From NCBI RefSeq assembly GCF_022267375.1, contig NZ_JAIZBH010000002.1, positions 121,001-185,000 of the forward strand: DNA of 64,000 nucleotides, read 5' to 3'. Below, one piece after another: positions 40,555 through 55,707 of this stretch. The position numbers and the translations under genes are program-made. Source of the stretch: Leptospira sanjuanensis. Lineage in GTDB: Bacteria; Spirochaetota; Leptospiria; Leptospirales; Leptospiraceae. The first letter of the stretch is position 1. Each line of letters starts with the position of its first letter. Under the pieces are notes generated by a model, which worked only from the letters and a program-made list of their open reading frames with translations, was not told the DNA's origin and made no database searches.

Positions 40555-40869
40555 GACGGCCTTGTCGAATCGATAGAATTGAATCAGTTTTTTAAAGGAA
40601 GGGCTCGCACCGGATATGACAAGGGTTCTGTTTTTCAAACGAAGATCGAATGCGAAAGAAAGAATCTTCATTGCGACCGGAAGAGGCAACACCTTGACGC
40701 CGCTCAGATCGAGTTTTACGTGAAGACTGGACTGATAGAACACGAGCGCGAGAACGGACTTCAATTCGTCGAACGAAGAATCGTCGAACGAAGCGAAAAG
40801 AGGGATCACTTCCGTCGATTGGCGGTTCTTGCGGATTTCGAAATGTTCGTGTCTTTGAATCGGGTCCAT
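40543..40869 (-). CDS. STAS-domain-like anti-anti-sigma protein
   Basis: 108 residues. The pattern of a STAS domain is visible: a beta strand [20 protein letters not shown] (the phosphorylatable-Ser loop position is Pro/Leu here), a helix, then [23 protein letters not shown]. It lacks an obvious serine at the usual phosphorylation site, so it may be a non-phosphorylated variant or belong to the MlaB-like group. A SpoIIE-type phosphatase is present at 25052. Start ATG 40869. Confidence 0.65.
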   Translation of the reverse strand: MDPIQRHEHFEIRKNRQSTEVIPLFASFDDSSFDELKSVLALVFYQSSLHVKLDLSGVKVLPLPVAMKILSFAFDLRLKNRTLVISGASPSFKKLIQFYRFDKAVLVF

Positions 40870-40970
40870 GCGTTTTGTTCGCCGAAGAATTTTCGATCGG
40901 CGGGAAAAATCAAACGAGATCCTATGCTCCCTCTTTTTAAAATGGAATCAAGAGGAAAACGAATTCAAAG

Positions 40971-41918
40971 ATGAACGAATTGAGCCGGGAAATTCTCGTC
41001 AAACGCGCCAAGTTTTTATCCGTGTTGCGCCGCTTTTTCGAAGAACGAAATTATCTGGAAATGGATACGCCTTGTCTCAAGGCGGTCCCTTCGATGGAAC
41101 CGTATTTGGATCCGTTTCAAGTTCAATCTCCTTCGGGAAAGGAGAGGGGATTTCTCATTACGTCTCCCGAATATTCTCTGAAGGAAATTCTCTCCAAGGG
41201 TTTGGAAAGAATCTACGAGATCACGCACACATTCCGTTCCGGCGAAGAAGGAAGTCCGTATCACAGCGCCGAGTTTTTGATGCTCGAATTTTATACCGCC
41301 GGAATGCGGCTCGAAGGTCTGATGGATTTTTGCGTCGAACTTCTGGAGGTTCTGGATCGGGACTTTCATCCTTTCGGTTTTGAGAAGAAGTCGGTGCGTA
41401 GAATTTCCGTCGCGGACGCTTTCCGCGAATTCGCGAACTGCGGAATTTCCAAGGAAGAATTGGACCGAACGATTTCGCTTAACAAACTCAGCGAGATTCC
41501 CGCGGAAAAAAGAGCAACCGAAGATTCCTTTTTTATTGTATTCTTAAATTTAGTGGAGGCGCATCTTCCGAAAGGGTTTACGTTTTTATACGATTATCCG
41601 CCGGAGTTGGCCGCGCTTTCCAAAATCGAATCCGGTTTCGGGAAACGTTTCGAACTCTATTACGGAAATCTGGAATTGGGAAACGCGTTTCAGGAATTGA
41701 CCGATCCCGTGGAACAGATTTCCCGGTTTCGTTCCGAGCAGATTCTTCGGAACAATCTCGGAAAGGAAGTTTTCCCGATCGATTCCGGTTTGGAGCGCGC
41801 GCTCCAAGAAGGGATTCCAGAATCGTGCGGAATTTCCATCGGTTTGGACCGGCTTCTTCTCGCCATTTTGGGCGGCGGATCGCTTCGGGAAATCAGTCCG
41901 TACTTCGGTAGATTCTGA
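40971..41918 (+). CDS. epmA: EF-P beta-lysylation enzyme (lysyl-tRNA synthetase-like EpmA)
   Basis: 315 residues, the size of EpmA (about 325) and too short for lysyl-tRNA synthetase because the anticodon-binding domain is absent. Class II motifs are present: [22 protein letters not shown] (motif 2, conserved Arg) and [16 protein letters not shown] (motif 3). It would attach beta-lysine to elongation factor P. EpmB and EF-P genes are not in this window. Start ATG 40971. Confidence 0.93.
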   Translation: MNELSREILVKRAKFLSVLRRFFEERNYLEMDTPCLKAVPSMEPYLDPFQVQSPSGKERGFLITSPEYSLKEILSKGLERIYEITHTFRSGEEGSPYHSAEFLMLEFYTAGMRLEGLMDFCVELLEVLDRDFHPFGFEKKSVRRISVADAFREFANCGISKEELDRTISLNKLSEIPAEKRATEDSFFIVFLNLVEAHLPKGFTFLYDYPPELAALSKIESGFGKRFELYYGNLELGNAFQELTDPVEQISRFRSEQILRNNLGKEVFPIDSGLERALQEGIPESCGISIGLDRLLLAILGGGSLREISPYFGRF

Positions 41919-42029
41919 ACGCAAAACGCGGCTCAACAAATCGAGTCGAAAGGTCGATCTTATAAAAGAGAGTAAAAACTTTGGTTGCAGGGAATGAATT
42001 CTTCCTTAAACCTTGGTGCGGCGGGGATC

Positions 42030-43199
42030 ATGGCGAAAAAAGAGAACTACTACGTTACCATCAAAGGTAGAAAATACGATCGGGAGTTGATCAAACTCGC
42101 CGAGGAATTCACTTCCGGCAAACGGGACGGTAGAATTTCGGTTAACGACGCGAAACAACTCTTGAAGGCCGTCAAAGATAACAACAGTTATACGGACATC
42201 GAAAAACACACGATCGAATACATCCGTGAGAATTATAAATTTACGGAAAAGTCGGACGAATGGTTCCGCACTGAAATCCGCAAATGGGCCGCTAAAAAAG
42301 TGCAAGAAGCCAAAAAGAAAGGAACTCCTTCTTCGGAATCGATCCTAGTCGACGAGAACGAGGCGCCGGACGCGAATTTCCCGTCCAGTTGGTCCGACGA
42401 CAAAGGGAGCGGCGCTTACGAAACTCCCGCAAAAGATTATACGAATTACATTCCTACCCCGTCCGCAAAACCGCATCTGAAAAAGGACAAGACCGTTCCG
42501 ATCCTGATTTTCTTGGCGGGACTTTTGATTCTCGTGGGATTGATCTATTTCTTTTGGACCCTGTTCTCGAACGAAAACAAGGATCGTTCGGAAGAATTGG
42601 CAAAGTCGAAAACGAAATCTTCCGTTACGGCGAGCGCGTCAAAAGCGACGGAGGAATCCGCTTTGACTTCTTCCGCAAAAGAAAAGACTGCTCCTTCGTT
42701 GAAGGATGCCTTTTCGGAAGGTACTAAAAAAGAAACCCTACAGGGTCCGGTCGCGATTCTCAAAACGAAAGAGGAAAAACAAGAACCGAAGGTCGAACCG
42801 AAATCTTCTTTTTCTTGGTGGCGCAAGAATGACTCGGAAGAATTGTCTTCCAATCCGAAATTCCGCCAACTCGAAGAAAAGACGATCCGCTTTGAAAAGA
42901 ACAGCATTCAAGTTCACAAAGAATCGAGACCGAATCTCAACCAACTTTCCCGTTGGATGCGGGAGGATTCTTCCCTTCGCGTAAAAATCATCGGTCATAC
43001 TTCTCTGGAAGGTTCCGAAGCCGCGAATCTAAAAGTTTCCCAGCTTCGCGCGGAGATGGTTCGGGATTATCTCGTCGGGAACGGAATTTCGCAGGATCGT
43101 TTTGAAATCGTTCCGAAAGGTGCGAGCGTTCCGATCGGAGACAACTCCAAGGAAGAAGGGAAGGAGATGAATCGCAGAGTGGAACTGAGAATCCGCTGA
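42030..43199 (+). CDS. OmpA-like protein with one membrane segment
   Basis: 389 residues from ATG 42030, which has GGGG at good spacing; the longer reading from TTG 41985 does not. The N-terminal 100 residues ([20 protein letters not shown] to [15 protein letters not shown]) form an unrecognised helical domain that would be cytoplasmic. A membrane helix at about 150-172 is followed by a Ser/Lys/Glu linker and a C-terminal OmpA/MotB domain ([20 protein letters not shown], ending NRRVELRIR) that binds peptidoglycan. It resembles envelope-tethering proteins. Confidence 0.88.
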   Translation: MAKKENYYVTIKGRKYDRELIKLAEEFTSGKRDGRISVNDAKQLLKAVKDNNSYTDIEKHTIEYIRENYKFTEKSDEWFRTEIRKWAAKKVQEAKKKGTPSSESILVDENEAPDANFPSSWSDDKGSGAYETPAKDYTNYIPTPSAKPHLKKDKTVPILIFLAGLLILVGLIYFFWTLFSNENKDRSEELAKSKTKSSVTASASKATEESALTSSAKEKTAPSLKDAFSEGTKKETLQGPVAILKTKEEKQEPKVEPKSSFSWWRKNDSEELSSNPKFRQLEEKTIRFEKNSIQVHKESRPNLNQLSRWMREDSSLRVKIIGHTSLEGSEAANLKVSQLRAEMVRDYLVGNGISQDRFEIVPKGASVPIGDNSKEEGKEMNRRVELRIR

Positions 43200-43205
43200 G
43201 TTAGA

Positions 43206-43282
43206 ACGCGACCCGTAGGAAGCGTTCTGCTGAGTTCACTACGCGACCCGTAGGGAGCGTTCTGCTGAGTTCACTACGCGAC
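43206..43282. repeat. 35-bp tandem repeat
   Basis: Two adjacent 35-base units (43206-43240 and 43241-43275) with one mismatch, plus the first 7 bases of a third. Units run from ACGCGACCCGTAGG to GAGTTCACT. A further copy of the CGACCCGTAGGGAG core is at 43311. It follows the OmpA-like gene directly. Confidence 0.8.
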
Positions 43283-43293
43283 TCTCGAAAACT

Positions 43294-43332
43294 TATCGAA
43301 CGACCTATCGAACGACCCGTAGGGAGTGAGAT
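43294..43332 (+). repeat. Left copy of inverted repeat flanking aconitase
   Basis: TATCGAACGACC occurs twice in tandem (43294-43305, 43306-43317). The 27 bases 43306-43332 recur inverted at 45942-45968 with one mismatch. The repeat lies 270 bases before the aconitase start. Confidence 0.75.
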
Positions 43333-45876
<2,544 letters not shown>

Positions 45877-45898
45877 TTTAAAAACTTGGCGGGGCGCC

Positions 45899-45917
45899 CG
45901 TTCCGATGTTCGGAACG
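45899..45917. other. Hairpin after aconitase
   Basis: CGTTCCGA-TGT-TCGGAACG, an 8-base stem 20 bases after the aconitase stop. It has no T-run, so it may stabilise the 3' end rather than terminate. CGGCCG-CAAG-CGGCCG (about 45980-45996) follows. Confidence 0.45.
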
Positions 45918-45935
45918 ACGCGCTTTCCGCGAGCT

Positions 45936-45968
<33 letters not shown>

Positions 45969-46045
45969 ATGCATCGCTTCGGCCGCAAGCGGCCGCGAGT
46001 GCGTCGCTCCAATCGCTGGCGTGGGGGAGTGTTGATTCGAGATTT

Positions 46046-46211
46046 TGTGGGAGTTCCTACAAAGTTGTGAGTTGGGGATTTTACTTTACAAAATTAGAAT
46101 TTTCTGATAGAGGAAAATTGGCCCGAATCACTCCCGCCTCCTCTCCACCGCCGCCCAAAATTAGGGTGGGGCGCGCTTTGTTTCAGGGAAGAACTTGTAG
46201 GAGCTCCGACA
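46046..46211 (+). repeat. Dispersed intergenic element, copy C
   Basis: Third copy, 166 bases. It opens with TGTGGGAGTTCCTACA, has the full-length core (TTTCTGATA at 46101 to GTTTCAG at 46186, including CACTCCCGCCTCCTC and AGGGTGGGGC) and closes with TGTAGGAGCTCCGACA (46196-46211). It fills the gap between aconitase and the TetR gene. The 348-base gap 45877-46224 holds nothing else that looks like a gene. Confidence 0.8.
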
Positions 46212-46224
46212 AACGTATTCTTTT

Positions 46225-46929
46225 TTATTTGGATTTTTTCTTTTCCGCTTCCGGTTCTAAACCTTTACGGAAGATCCTCGCGACTTCTTTGATGGTGGCT
46301 TGGATTTCCGCGGGAGGGATTTTATAAACGCATTGACCCATAAAGCCTAACGCAAAGGTAAGAGAAGAAATCGCATACGCGATGGATTTGAGATCCGCTT
46401 TCGGATCGATTTTTCCGGCCTTCTTGAATTTTTCCAACTCGGCCATAAACTCGGGAAGGGCTCTCGTATAAATTTTCTTTTGAATGATCTGGCTGACTTC
46501 CGGGTCCAGTATGATCTGACTTACCGCAACTTTCATAAAATCTTCCGCGTCTCGAAAGTCTCTGCATTTGCCGGACATGGAATACTGAAGGCTCGCTTCC
46601 AAGTCTTGATAACTTTCCGGCGTTTTGTTCGCGCGGGTAGGGGTCTCTTCTTGTTTGATGTCTTCGGATCGGGTGAGAATGGCTTCGAGAAGACCTTTTT
46701 TGTTTCCGAAGTATCGGAAGATCAGAGCTTCGTTCGCATTAGCAAGCTTGGCTATATCTTTCGTATTAGCGGCATCGTATCCTTTCTTCGCAAAGACTTG
46801 AATCGCAGCTAAAAGAATCGCCGTTTCCGTGGCGGAACGATCTCTTTTGCGAATCATCGTTTCACAGGCAGCCTCATCCTTCATTTGTTGAATTTCCGAG
46901 TTGTTTGCCTTCGATCTAACCGACTTCAT
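46225..46929 (-). CDS. TetR-family transcriptional regulator
   Basis: 234 residues from ATG 46929, chosen for the GGGA ribosome-binding site; the frame is open to 46971. The helix-turn-helix is [20 protein letters not shown] followed by [20 protein letters not shown] (about residues 32-75), and the rest is the helical ligand/dimer domain. A small AGTGTCACT palindrome (46960-46968) upstream may be its operator. The ligand is unknown. A divergent glycosyltransferase gene starts at 47201. Confidence 0.85.
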   Translation of the reverse strand: MKSVRSKANNSEIQQMKDEAACETMIRKRDRSATETAILLAAIQVFAKKGYDAANTKDIAKLANANEALIFRYFGNKKGLLEAILTRSEDIKQEETPTRANKTPESYQDLEASLQYSMSGKCRDFRDAEDFMKVAVSQIILDPEVSQIIQKKIYTRALPEFMAELEKFKKAGKIDPKADLKSIAYAISSLTFALGFMGQCVYKIPPAEIQATIKEVARIFRKGLEPEAEKKKSK

Positions 46930-47200
46930 TTTGATCCCTATAAAAGTTAAGACTGGCCCAGTGTCACTCACTATTTCGGTAAAGCCCCGCTCCCTTCAAA
47001 AAGCAGAAATGCAAAGCATGCGATAACGTGGAAATTCGAGGAGTCTTGTACTCCTATAACCGACCTTAAGCCTATTTTTTTCAATATGACCCGACCGATA
47101 CTTTTTTCCGTTCACGATTTTATTCTAGATTGTCATTTTTTAGATTAGACGAAACGATTGCAATAAGTAAGTAAGTAATTACATAAAAAGAAGGTGCAAA

Positions 47201-48952
47201 ATGTTAGGCAACTCTTCTAAAAAAATAGAGTATCCCCTCGTTTCGGATGTTTCGTCGAAAGATTCCCTTCGAAAAATTTCCTCCAGTCGGAGAGATCTGC
47301 TCATGGCGGCCGTTCTTTTCGTCATTTCGGTGCTTTTCCTTTTTCCCAACATAGGTTCGAGAGCCGTGTTGCCTCAAGGCGACGAGGAAATGCATATCGC
47401 GACGATTCGGGAAAGCATTCAAACCGGAGAAATTCTTTTTCCGAGGTTCGAAGGTTTTATGAATCTATACAAGCCTCCCGTTCTTTTTTGGACCGGGATC
47501 GCTTCCGACTTGATTTTCGGAACGAGTTTAACCTCCGAAAGACTTCCTTCTTTGTTTCTTTTTGCGGGAACGGGAATTTTGATCTACTTCGCGTTACGGT
47601 TGTTCAAGGCGGCTCCGATTTATTCGGCGATCATCGCTTCGAGTTATCTTCTGACCCTCGGAGTTTTTAAGTTTTCTAGATTGGTGATGATGGAAGCTTT
47701 GATGACGTTTTTATTGGCGGCCTCCACCTATCTACTGTTAGTTTATTTTAAAAAAAGAAACCGTTCCTTTCTCATTGCGGCGGCGCTCGTTTCGGGCTTT
47801 GCCTGTCTCGTCAAGGGACCCTTGTTCCAAGTATACTCGGGAACCTTACTTGCAGGTTGGGCCTTCCTTCACGCCTTTCAATTTCAGGCAAACGGAGAAT
47901 GGTCCGGTAAAAAACGTTTGATCCGAATGATTCTGGATCAGGTTCTGTTTCACGCCCTCGCGCTCGGAGTTCTCGCGGCTTGGGGAGGAATTCTTACTTC
48001 TCTTTCGCCTGCGGGAAGCGCTTTCTTAAAAGTATTCTTCTTCACCGAGAACCTCGGTAAATTCTCGTCTGCTACTACCAATCAGAATGAGTTCATTATC
48101 CTTTTGGGATGGATCCTGTACTGTCTTCCATTTTCGCCGTTTCTTTTGGAAACGATGTCGAAGACGATCGTAAAGTCTTCGAAAAGTTTCGGAGGGATGA
48201 TAGGCAGGGTCCTTATTTTTTCAAGCGTTGCGATTTCGATCATACACGAACTTCCCAATCGAAAGGATTATTATTATATTCTACCGCTCATACCTCTTGC
48301 GTTTATCGGAGTGGGTTTGTATTTTTCGAGAAAGGATCAGGAAGTTTCCTTGTCCGGTCCTCTTTCACGCAACTTCCGATTTTTGATTTTCGTTTCGATC
48401 GTTCTCGGTCTCGGAAAGATTCTATTGGATTTTCGTTCGGGACAAGAGGCTTGGGTCGATCTTCTTTGGGTCGGCTTCGGGAATATCGTGGGCGCGTTCT
48501 GGATCATTCCCCATAAAAAGACCATCCTTTATAAGACGTCTTTGACTCTTCTGCTCGGAACCGGATTCATGTTTTACTTGCAGCTTTTGTTGATTCCTTC
48601 GGTGAATCTTCCCGACGTTCCGTTAACGGGAAGAATCCAGGAAAGCAAGAATCTCTGCGTCGTATCGGAAAATCCTTGGGTTTCTCTTACGTTCAAAAAC
48701 GCGTTACCCGGAACCTCGGTGGAACATTCGCTTCCCGGAGCGCAGATGAATTGTATGGACGGAAAACGAGACGTAGTATTGTATCGAGTGGAATCTTCCT
48801 TGCCGAAAGGATACGCTCTCGCACAAACTTGGTCGATCTGGAAACGCGACTTAGGATTAAAGGAAGTTCTTATCCACCAGGATCTGTACGATAAGATCCG
48901 TTTTTACAGTCACGATTCTTCCTTGCAGCAAGCCGCGGAGAATGGCCGATGA
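47201..48952 (+). CDS. PMT/ArnT-type membrane glycosyltransferase
   Basis: 583 residues with about ten membrane segments. The hallmark GT-C segments are present: a first extracytoplasmic loop with an acidic cluster (LPQGDEEMHIATIRES) and LYKPPVLFWTG, as in ArnT and protein O-mannosyltransferases. It would transfer a sugar from a polyprenyl phosphate to an envelope acceptor. Start ATG 47201 behind AGAAGGTG. It overlaps the next gene in ATGA. Confidence 0.88.
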   Translation: MLGNSSKKIEYPLVSDVSSKDSLRKISSSRRDLLMAAVLFVISVLFLFPNIGSRAVLPQGDEEMHIATIRESIQTGEILFPRFEGFMNLYKPPVLFWTGIASDLIFGTSLTSERLPSLFLFAGTGILIYFALRLFKAAPIYSAIIASSYLLTLGVFKFSRLVMMEALMTFLLAASTYLLLVYFKKRNRSFLIAAALVSGFACLVKGPLFQVYSGTLLAGWAFLHAFQFQANGEWSGKKRLIRMILDQVLFHALALGVLAAWGGILTSLSPAGSAFLKVFFFTENLGKFSSATTNQNEFIILLGWILYCLPFSPFLLETMSKTIVKSSKSFGGMIGRVLIFSSVAISIIHELPNRKDYYYILPLIPLAFIGVGLYFSRKDQEVSLSGPLSRNFRFLIFVSIVLGLGKILLDFRSGQEAWVDLLWVGFGNIVGAFWIIPHKKTILYKTSLTLLLGTGFMFYLQLLLIPSVNLPDVPLTGRIQESKNLCVVSENPWVSLTFKNALPGTSVEHSLPGAQMNCMDGKRDVVLYRVESSLPKGYALAQTWSIWKRDLGLKEVLIHQDLYDKIRFYSHDSSLQQAAENGR

Positions 48953-49332
48953 ACTTTTCCGAAAGCCCGAAAAACGGGTCCATAAACGCGACTCTTCGGC
49001 ATATCGTCCGATACGCCCCCGTCTACGCTTTGTTAGTTCTTATGTTCGCGGTCGTTTTGGTGAAATACGGAAGGGCGGTTCAAAAAGAAGAATTCTATTC
49101 TTCCGAATCTAAGGAGATTTGTCTCGCGTATTGCACGAAGTTGACCGGTTGTGTGGCGGAGTTGTTTCCGGGAGCTGTCGTTTCCGAGCAGATGGGGAAG
49201 ATCGAAAATTCCTGTTTGCGTGGATGCAGAAAACACTTCGATAAGATGCAGGTTTGTTTAAACGGGATCGAAACCGCGAGTTGCAAATCTCTTACGGGTT
49301 GTCTGCAAACGGAGATCCAAAAGTATTACTGA
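48949..49332 (+). CDS. Cys-rich single-pass membrane protein
   Basis: 127 residues, coupled to the glycosyltransferase gene by a four-base overlap. A membrane segment at about 24-42 (YAPVYALLVLMFAVVLVKYG) precedes an extracytoplasmic domain with eight cysteines in CLAYC and C-RGC spacings, likely disulfide-bonded. No known family was recognised; short Cys-rich envelope proteins of this kind occur in Leptospira. Confidence 0.7.
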   Translation: MNFSESPKNGSINATLRHIVRYAPVYALLVLMFAVVLVKYGRAVQKEEFYSSESKEICLAYCTKLTGCVAELFPGAVVSEQMGKIENSCLRGCRKHFDKMQVCLNGIETASCKSLTGCLQTEIQKYY

Positions 49333-49484
49333 TTTGTGGGAACTCCTTCAGGAAATCGCGGCGGATCGCGGCACCGAGCCGCGGATCCGACCGAATGCGA
49401 CTAAAAATGTGGGAACTCATACGATTTCGGAAATTACGAAAAAGTTCCGATCCTAAACGAAACGATTTCGAAACTCCTACGAGA

Positions 49485-50093
49485 TTATTCCGAAAAATCT
49501 TTGTAATACCGTTTAACCTTCTCCACGTATTTCTGCGTTTCCTTATACGGAGGAATTCCTCCGTACTTATCCACGGCTCCCGGTCCCGCGTTGTAGGCCG
49601 CGAGCGCGTGATCCAGATTCTTGTATTTGCTCAAAAGATCGCTTAAGAATTTCGTACCGCCCGCGACATTCTCCGCCGGGTCGGAAGGATCATCCACTCC
49701 GAGAAGGTTCGCGGTGGAAGGCATGAGCTGCATCAATCCGATCGCTCCTTTGGGAGAAACCGCATTCGCCTTAAATCCGGATTCCGCTTTGATCACGCTT
49801 TGAACCAAAGAAGGATCGAGATGATTCTTTTCCGATTCTTTGCGGATGATCTCCGCGAGAGTAGGTTCAATGCCTTTGAGATCGCCTCTGGAATCTCTTC
49901 TCCCAGGTTCTGTTTGCAGATTCGGTTCCGCGGTTTTTTCCTGAGCCGCCTTCAGAATGGAATCAAAGTCCTGCTGCGAGGCGGAAACTCGCTCCGGCGT
50001 CGGCGTTTCCCGGACAAATTGATTCGGAAGACTTTCGATTTCACGAATTCGGTTCAAAATCGTTTGCACAGTAGGCAATTCTTCGATCCTCAT
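49485..50093 (-). CDS. Lytic transglycosylase (SLT domain)
   Basis: 202 residues. Residues about 85-200 are a soluble lytic transglycosylase domain: [27 protein letters not shown], with the catalytic Glu in AESGF, and a later [10 protein letters not shown]. It cleaves peptidoglycan glycan strands. No signal peptide is visible; the first 70 residues are polar and helical, so export may use another route or the start may be misplaced. Start ATG 50093. Confidence 0.9.
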   Translation of the reverse strand: MRIEELPTVQTILNRIREIESLPNQFVRETPTPERVSASQQDFDSILKAAQEKTAEPNLQTEPGRRDSRGDLKGIEPTLAEIIRKESEKNHLDPSLVQSVIKAESGFKANAVSPKGAIGLMQLMPSTANLLGVDDPSDPAENVAGGTKFLSDLLSKYKNLDHALAAYNAGPGAVDKYGGIPPYKETQKYVEKVKRYYKDFSE

Positions 50094-50124
50094 ATTATGT
50101 CTCTCGGAGAATTCTCCCGAAAGA

Positions 50125-52502
<2,378 letters not shown>

Positions 52503-52503
<1 letters not shown>

Positions 52504-53177
52504 TGAACAAAAAAATCTTATATTCTAGTATTTTAATTCTTTTATGTATTTTCGCGTATCTCGCTTTTTTCGAAGGAGACGGTCCGTTCGGCGGCGGAAG
52601 TTCTTCGAGTAATGATCGTTTGGCGAATGGACTCAGCCGAGACACGGTCAGCCGGGAAGAAGGTTCTCTCTTTGAATCTGGAAATTTTTTGGACTTCTCC
52701 AGTGCGAGCGAGTCGGATACAAGCGTCGTTTCGACCGGTGATACGTCCTCTGCGGAAGCCGCCGGCGGTTATTCCAATCTTTCCCCCGAAGAAAAGGAAC
52801 GAATCCGAAAGGAAGTCATTCAAAAAGTAAAACCTTTGGCCGACCGTTTTCCGAATAACAGCCTCATTCCGAGGGAGTTGACCAAGGAACAGGAAGAGAA
52901 GAAAAAAAAAGACGAAGAAAGAATGGATGAAGTGCGCGCGGCTCTTCTCGAAGGAAGAGAAGTCGCTAAGCCGGAAATGACGTTTTATCTGGATTCTAAG
53001 ATCAAACGTTCGGACGACATGACCGAGATTCTGGAATACAGCGTGCAGTTCTTTAAGGACGCGGGAAGAAATTATCCTGCTTCTTCCCTTAAAGTGATCG
53101 AAGAACGGCTTCATTCTCTGCGTGAAAGCAAGAACGAACTTTTAAACGCAAAAAAGAATTTGGATCAACCTCAGTAA
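52503..53177 (+). CDS. Single-pass membrane protein with an acidic/basic helical domain
   Basis: 224 residues starting at the ATG that overlaps the kinase stop (TGATG). One membrane segment (about 5-22) is followed by a Ser/Thr/Gly-rich linker (GSSSSNDRLA), then a charged helical part (KEQEEKKKKDEERMDEVRAA, and a C-terminal coiled coil). No domain was recognised. The tight coupling suggests it works with the kinase at 50125, perhaps tethering it to the membrane, but that is inference. Confidence 0.65.
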
Positions 53178-53237
53178 AAAAAAACGTCCGAACCGACCGT
53201 TCACCGATTCGGCGGAACTTCGTCCGGCATTCTTTCG

Positions 53238-53666
53238 TTATTGAACGTTGATCTTTTGTTCCACTTTTTTCCCGTCCGCTCTTTGCGGAATCGCGAGTTT
53301 TAGAATCCCATTCTCGTATTTCGCAGTGATTTTTTCCCGGTCCGCCGTATCGGGGAGGTTGAACGAACGGCTAAAGGATGAATAATTGTATTCCCGTTTG
53401 CTGTAGTGTTTGTCTTCCTCTTTGGATTCCGTTTTTTTCGTTGCACTGATCGTCAGCAAATCCCCTTCGAGATCGATCTTGAAATCCTTCTTATCCAAAC
53501 CGGGAGCGGCACATTCCAATTCGTACCCTTCTTTCGTTTTGACTACGTTCACCGCAGGTATATGACGCACCCAATCTTTTTGCAGGAACTCGTTCCAGTT
53601 GTGGAAGAAGTGGTCCAGGTTATTCAGACTCAAAAAGTGGTCGTGAGTTTTTGCGAGACTGTTCAT
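53238..53666 (-). CDS. Small heat-shock protein of the Hsp20 family
   Basis: 142 residues from ATG 53666, chosen because AAGGAG lies seven bases upstream; the longer reading to 53702 lacks a site. The alpha-crystallin domain runs about 45-140, with YELECAAPGLDKKDFKIDLEGDLLTIS and NGILKLAIPQ. It is an ATP-independent holdase. No CIRCE-type element was seen upstream. Confidence 0.93.
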   Translation of the reverse strand: MNSLAKTHDHFLSLNNLDHFFHNWNEFLQKDWVRHIPAVNVVKTKEGYELECAAPGLDKKDFKIDLEGDLLTISATKKTESKEEDKHYSKREYNYSSFSRSFNLPDTADREKITAKYENGILKLAIPQRADGKKVEQKINVQ

Positions 53667-53781
53667 AAAATTCTCCTTTTGTTTGAAACGAATTTTTATC
53701 ATCCTTGTTTTGTTTGGTCAAGATTGGCTTGGGTGAACGGCCGGAATAAGGCGAGACCTGCAAATTTACAGGATTTTCGGA

Positions 53782-55707
53782 ATGGAAGAAACACAAAAAG
53801 AACTGAATCGGTTACGAAATGTCGTCGATTGCCTGGAAATGTTGTCAGGTTTATACGGCAAGGCCGTGGACTTGGAAGAGGCTTTGTCGAAAATTTTAGA
53901 ACGATTGTCCCAGGTTGCCAATTGTCTGTACGGCCAAGCCTGGCTTTTCGACGAATATGCGAATTCCTTTTTGCTGGAAGCGGTATTTCTTCCGGATCGA
54001 TTTGCCTCTATTCAAAAGGATCGTTCCGATGCGTCCGCTAAGATTGCACCCAACGGTCCGCTATACGAACGCTTCTTCCGAAATACCGAGGGCACGCGAA
54101 TCGTTTGGGACGTTTCATTTACGCGGCCGCTTTCGATTCCTGAATCGCTTTCGACTCAAATCGGATCCGTGCTCGATTTTTCGATTATTGACGGGAACGA
54201 AGTCGTCGGGGTATTTCTTCTATTTTTGGAAAACAGTTCGGAGCCCGGGGCCAAATTCGCGGCCGAGTTGAACTGCGTTACGCGTCATTGGGGCGGTCTG
54301 ATTTCGGAAAAACGTCTTCGCAGATCTCTGCAGGAAAGCGAAGGAAGAATGCGGAAGGTTCTCGAGAACATGCCGATTCTCTTTATGGCGGTGGACAGCG
54401 GATTTCGTCTCGTATCTTGGAATCACGAATGCGAACGGGTGATGGGTTATTCCGAAAAAGAAGTTCTTGGAAAAGAGGAATTCCTTCAGGAAAAACTTTT
54501 ACCGGAATCCAATTCCGGATCTTTGATGAAGATGGATTCGAAAATTTTCGATTCCGACTTTAAGAACTGGGAACTCGAACTCATCGCCAAGGACGGAAAA
54601 ACGAAGACGATCTTCTTATCCAATCTTTCCTCCGAGTTTCCTTTACCCGGTTGGGAAAAATGGTTCGTCGGTGTGGACATCACTCACACGAAAGAGATCG
54701 AACGCGAGTTAAAGGGTTCTTTAAAAGAATTGTCCGATTTTCAAACCGCGTTGAACGCGGTTTCCATCGTTGCGTTCACCGATCGGGCGGGAACGATCAT
54801 CTACGTGAATCAAAACTTCTGCAATATCAGCGGTTATTCGCGGGACGAACTTCTCGGACAAAATCATCGCATCATCAACTCCGGTTATCATTCGAAGGAA
54901 TTCTTCAAGGATCTTTGGAAGACGATTTCCAAAGGAAAGATCTGGAAGGGAGAAATCAAAAACAAGGCTAAGGACGGAAGATTTTATTGGGTGGATACGA
55001 CGATCTCCCCGATCTTGGACGAAAACGGGAAACCGTATCAATATCTCGCGATCCGAAACGACATCACCGAACGAAAGGAAACGGAAGAGAAGGCGAGACA
55101 CGCGGAGAATAATCTGAAGACGCTTCAGGATAGAATGAGTCCGCACTTCTTGTTCAATACGCTCAGCATCATTCATTCGTATCTGCAGACCAATCCCGAA
55201 CTTGCGGATTCCGCGATTCTGATGCTTGCGGATAATTATCGATTTCTTACCGATCAAGCGGTCAAACAACTCGTTCCGTTCGACGTGGAGTGGGAGTTTA
55301 TGGAGAATTATCTTCAACTTCTCAAGCTGCGTTTTTCCGATTTTATCGACGTAAAGGTCGAGAAGATCGGGAACTTCAGCAAATGCCAGCTTCCGCCTTT
55401 GACGTTGCAGCCGATCGTCGAGAATTCCTATCTTCACGGACTGCGAAACAAAAAAGGAAAAGGGATAATTTCCGTTCAGGCTTATATCGAAGGGACAAAA
55501 ACCCATATCTTAATTCGAGACGACGGGGTCGGGTTCAAATCGGATATGATCCATTCAAGAACCTTAACAAACATCTCGGATCGACTTAAATTTTATCTTT
55601 ACGAATCCGAAGTAAAAATCGAGAATCACCCCGAAGGCGGCACGGTAGTGACCGTGACTTTTGATAAACCGAACAACGAAAAACTTTCGGATTCAATCGG
55701 AAAATGA
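53782..55707 (+). CDS. LytS-type sensor histidine kinase with GAF and two PAS domains
   Basis: 641 residues. N-terminal GAF-like part (about 20-170), a first PAS (about 190-300, ENMPILFMAVDSGFRLVSW), a second, Aer-like PAS (about 318-430, TDRAGTIIYVNQNFCNISGYS) and a C-terminal His_kinase/LytS module: RMSPHFLFNTLSIIHSYL (phospho-His), PIVENSYLHGLRNKKGKG and DDGVGF. No membrane segment. Its ATG is 53782. It overlaps the LytTR regulator by four bases, so the two are a coupled pair. Confidence 0.9.
   Translation: MEETQKELNRLRNVVDCLEMLSGLYGKAVDLEEALSKILERLSQVANCLYGQAWLFDEYANSFLLEAVFLPDRFASIQKDRSDASAKIAPNGPLYERFFRNTEGTRIVWDVSFTRPLSIPESLSTQIGSVLDFSIIDGNEVVGVFLLFLENSSEPGAKFAAELNCVTRHWGGLISEKRLRRSLQESEGRMRKVLENMPILFMAVDSGFRLVSWNHECERVMGYSEKEVLGKEEFLQEKLLPESNSGSLMKMDSKIFDSDFKNWELELIAKDGKTKTIFLSNLSSEFPLPGWEKWFVGVDITHTKEIERELKGSLKELSDFQTALNAVSIVAFTDRAGTIIYVNQNFCNISGYSRDELLGQNHRIINSGYHSKEFFKDLWKTISKGKIWKGEIKNKAKDGRFYWVDTTISPILDENGKPYQYLAIRNDITERKETEEKARHAENNLKTLQDRMSPHFLFNTLSIIHSYLQTNPELADSAILMLADNYRFLTDQAVKQLVPFDVEWEFMENYLQLLKLRFSDFIDVKVEKIGNFSKCQLPPLTLQPIVENSYLHGLRNKKGKGIISVQAYIEGTKTHILIRDDGVGFKSDMIHSRTLTNISDRLKFYLYESEVKIENHPEGGTVVTVTFDKPNNEKLSDSIGK

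Noticed and set aside
43206..43282. Short CRISPR-like repeat
   Set aside because: Units are directly abutting with no spacers and no cas genes nearby.
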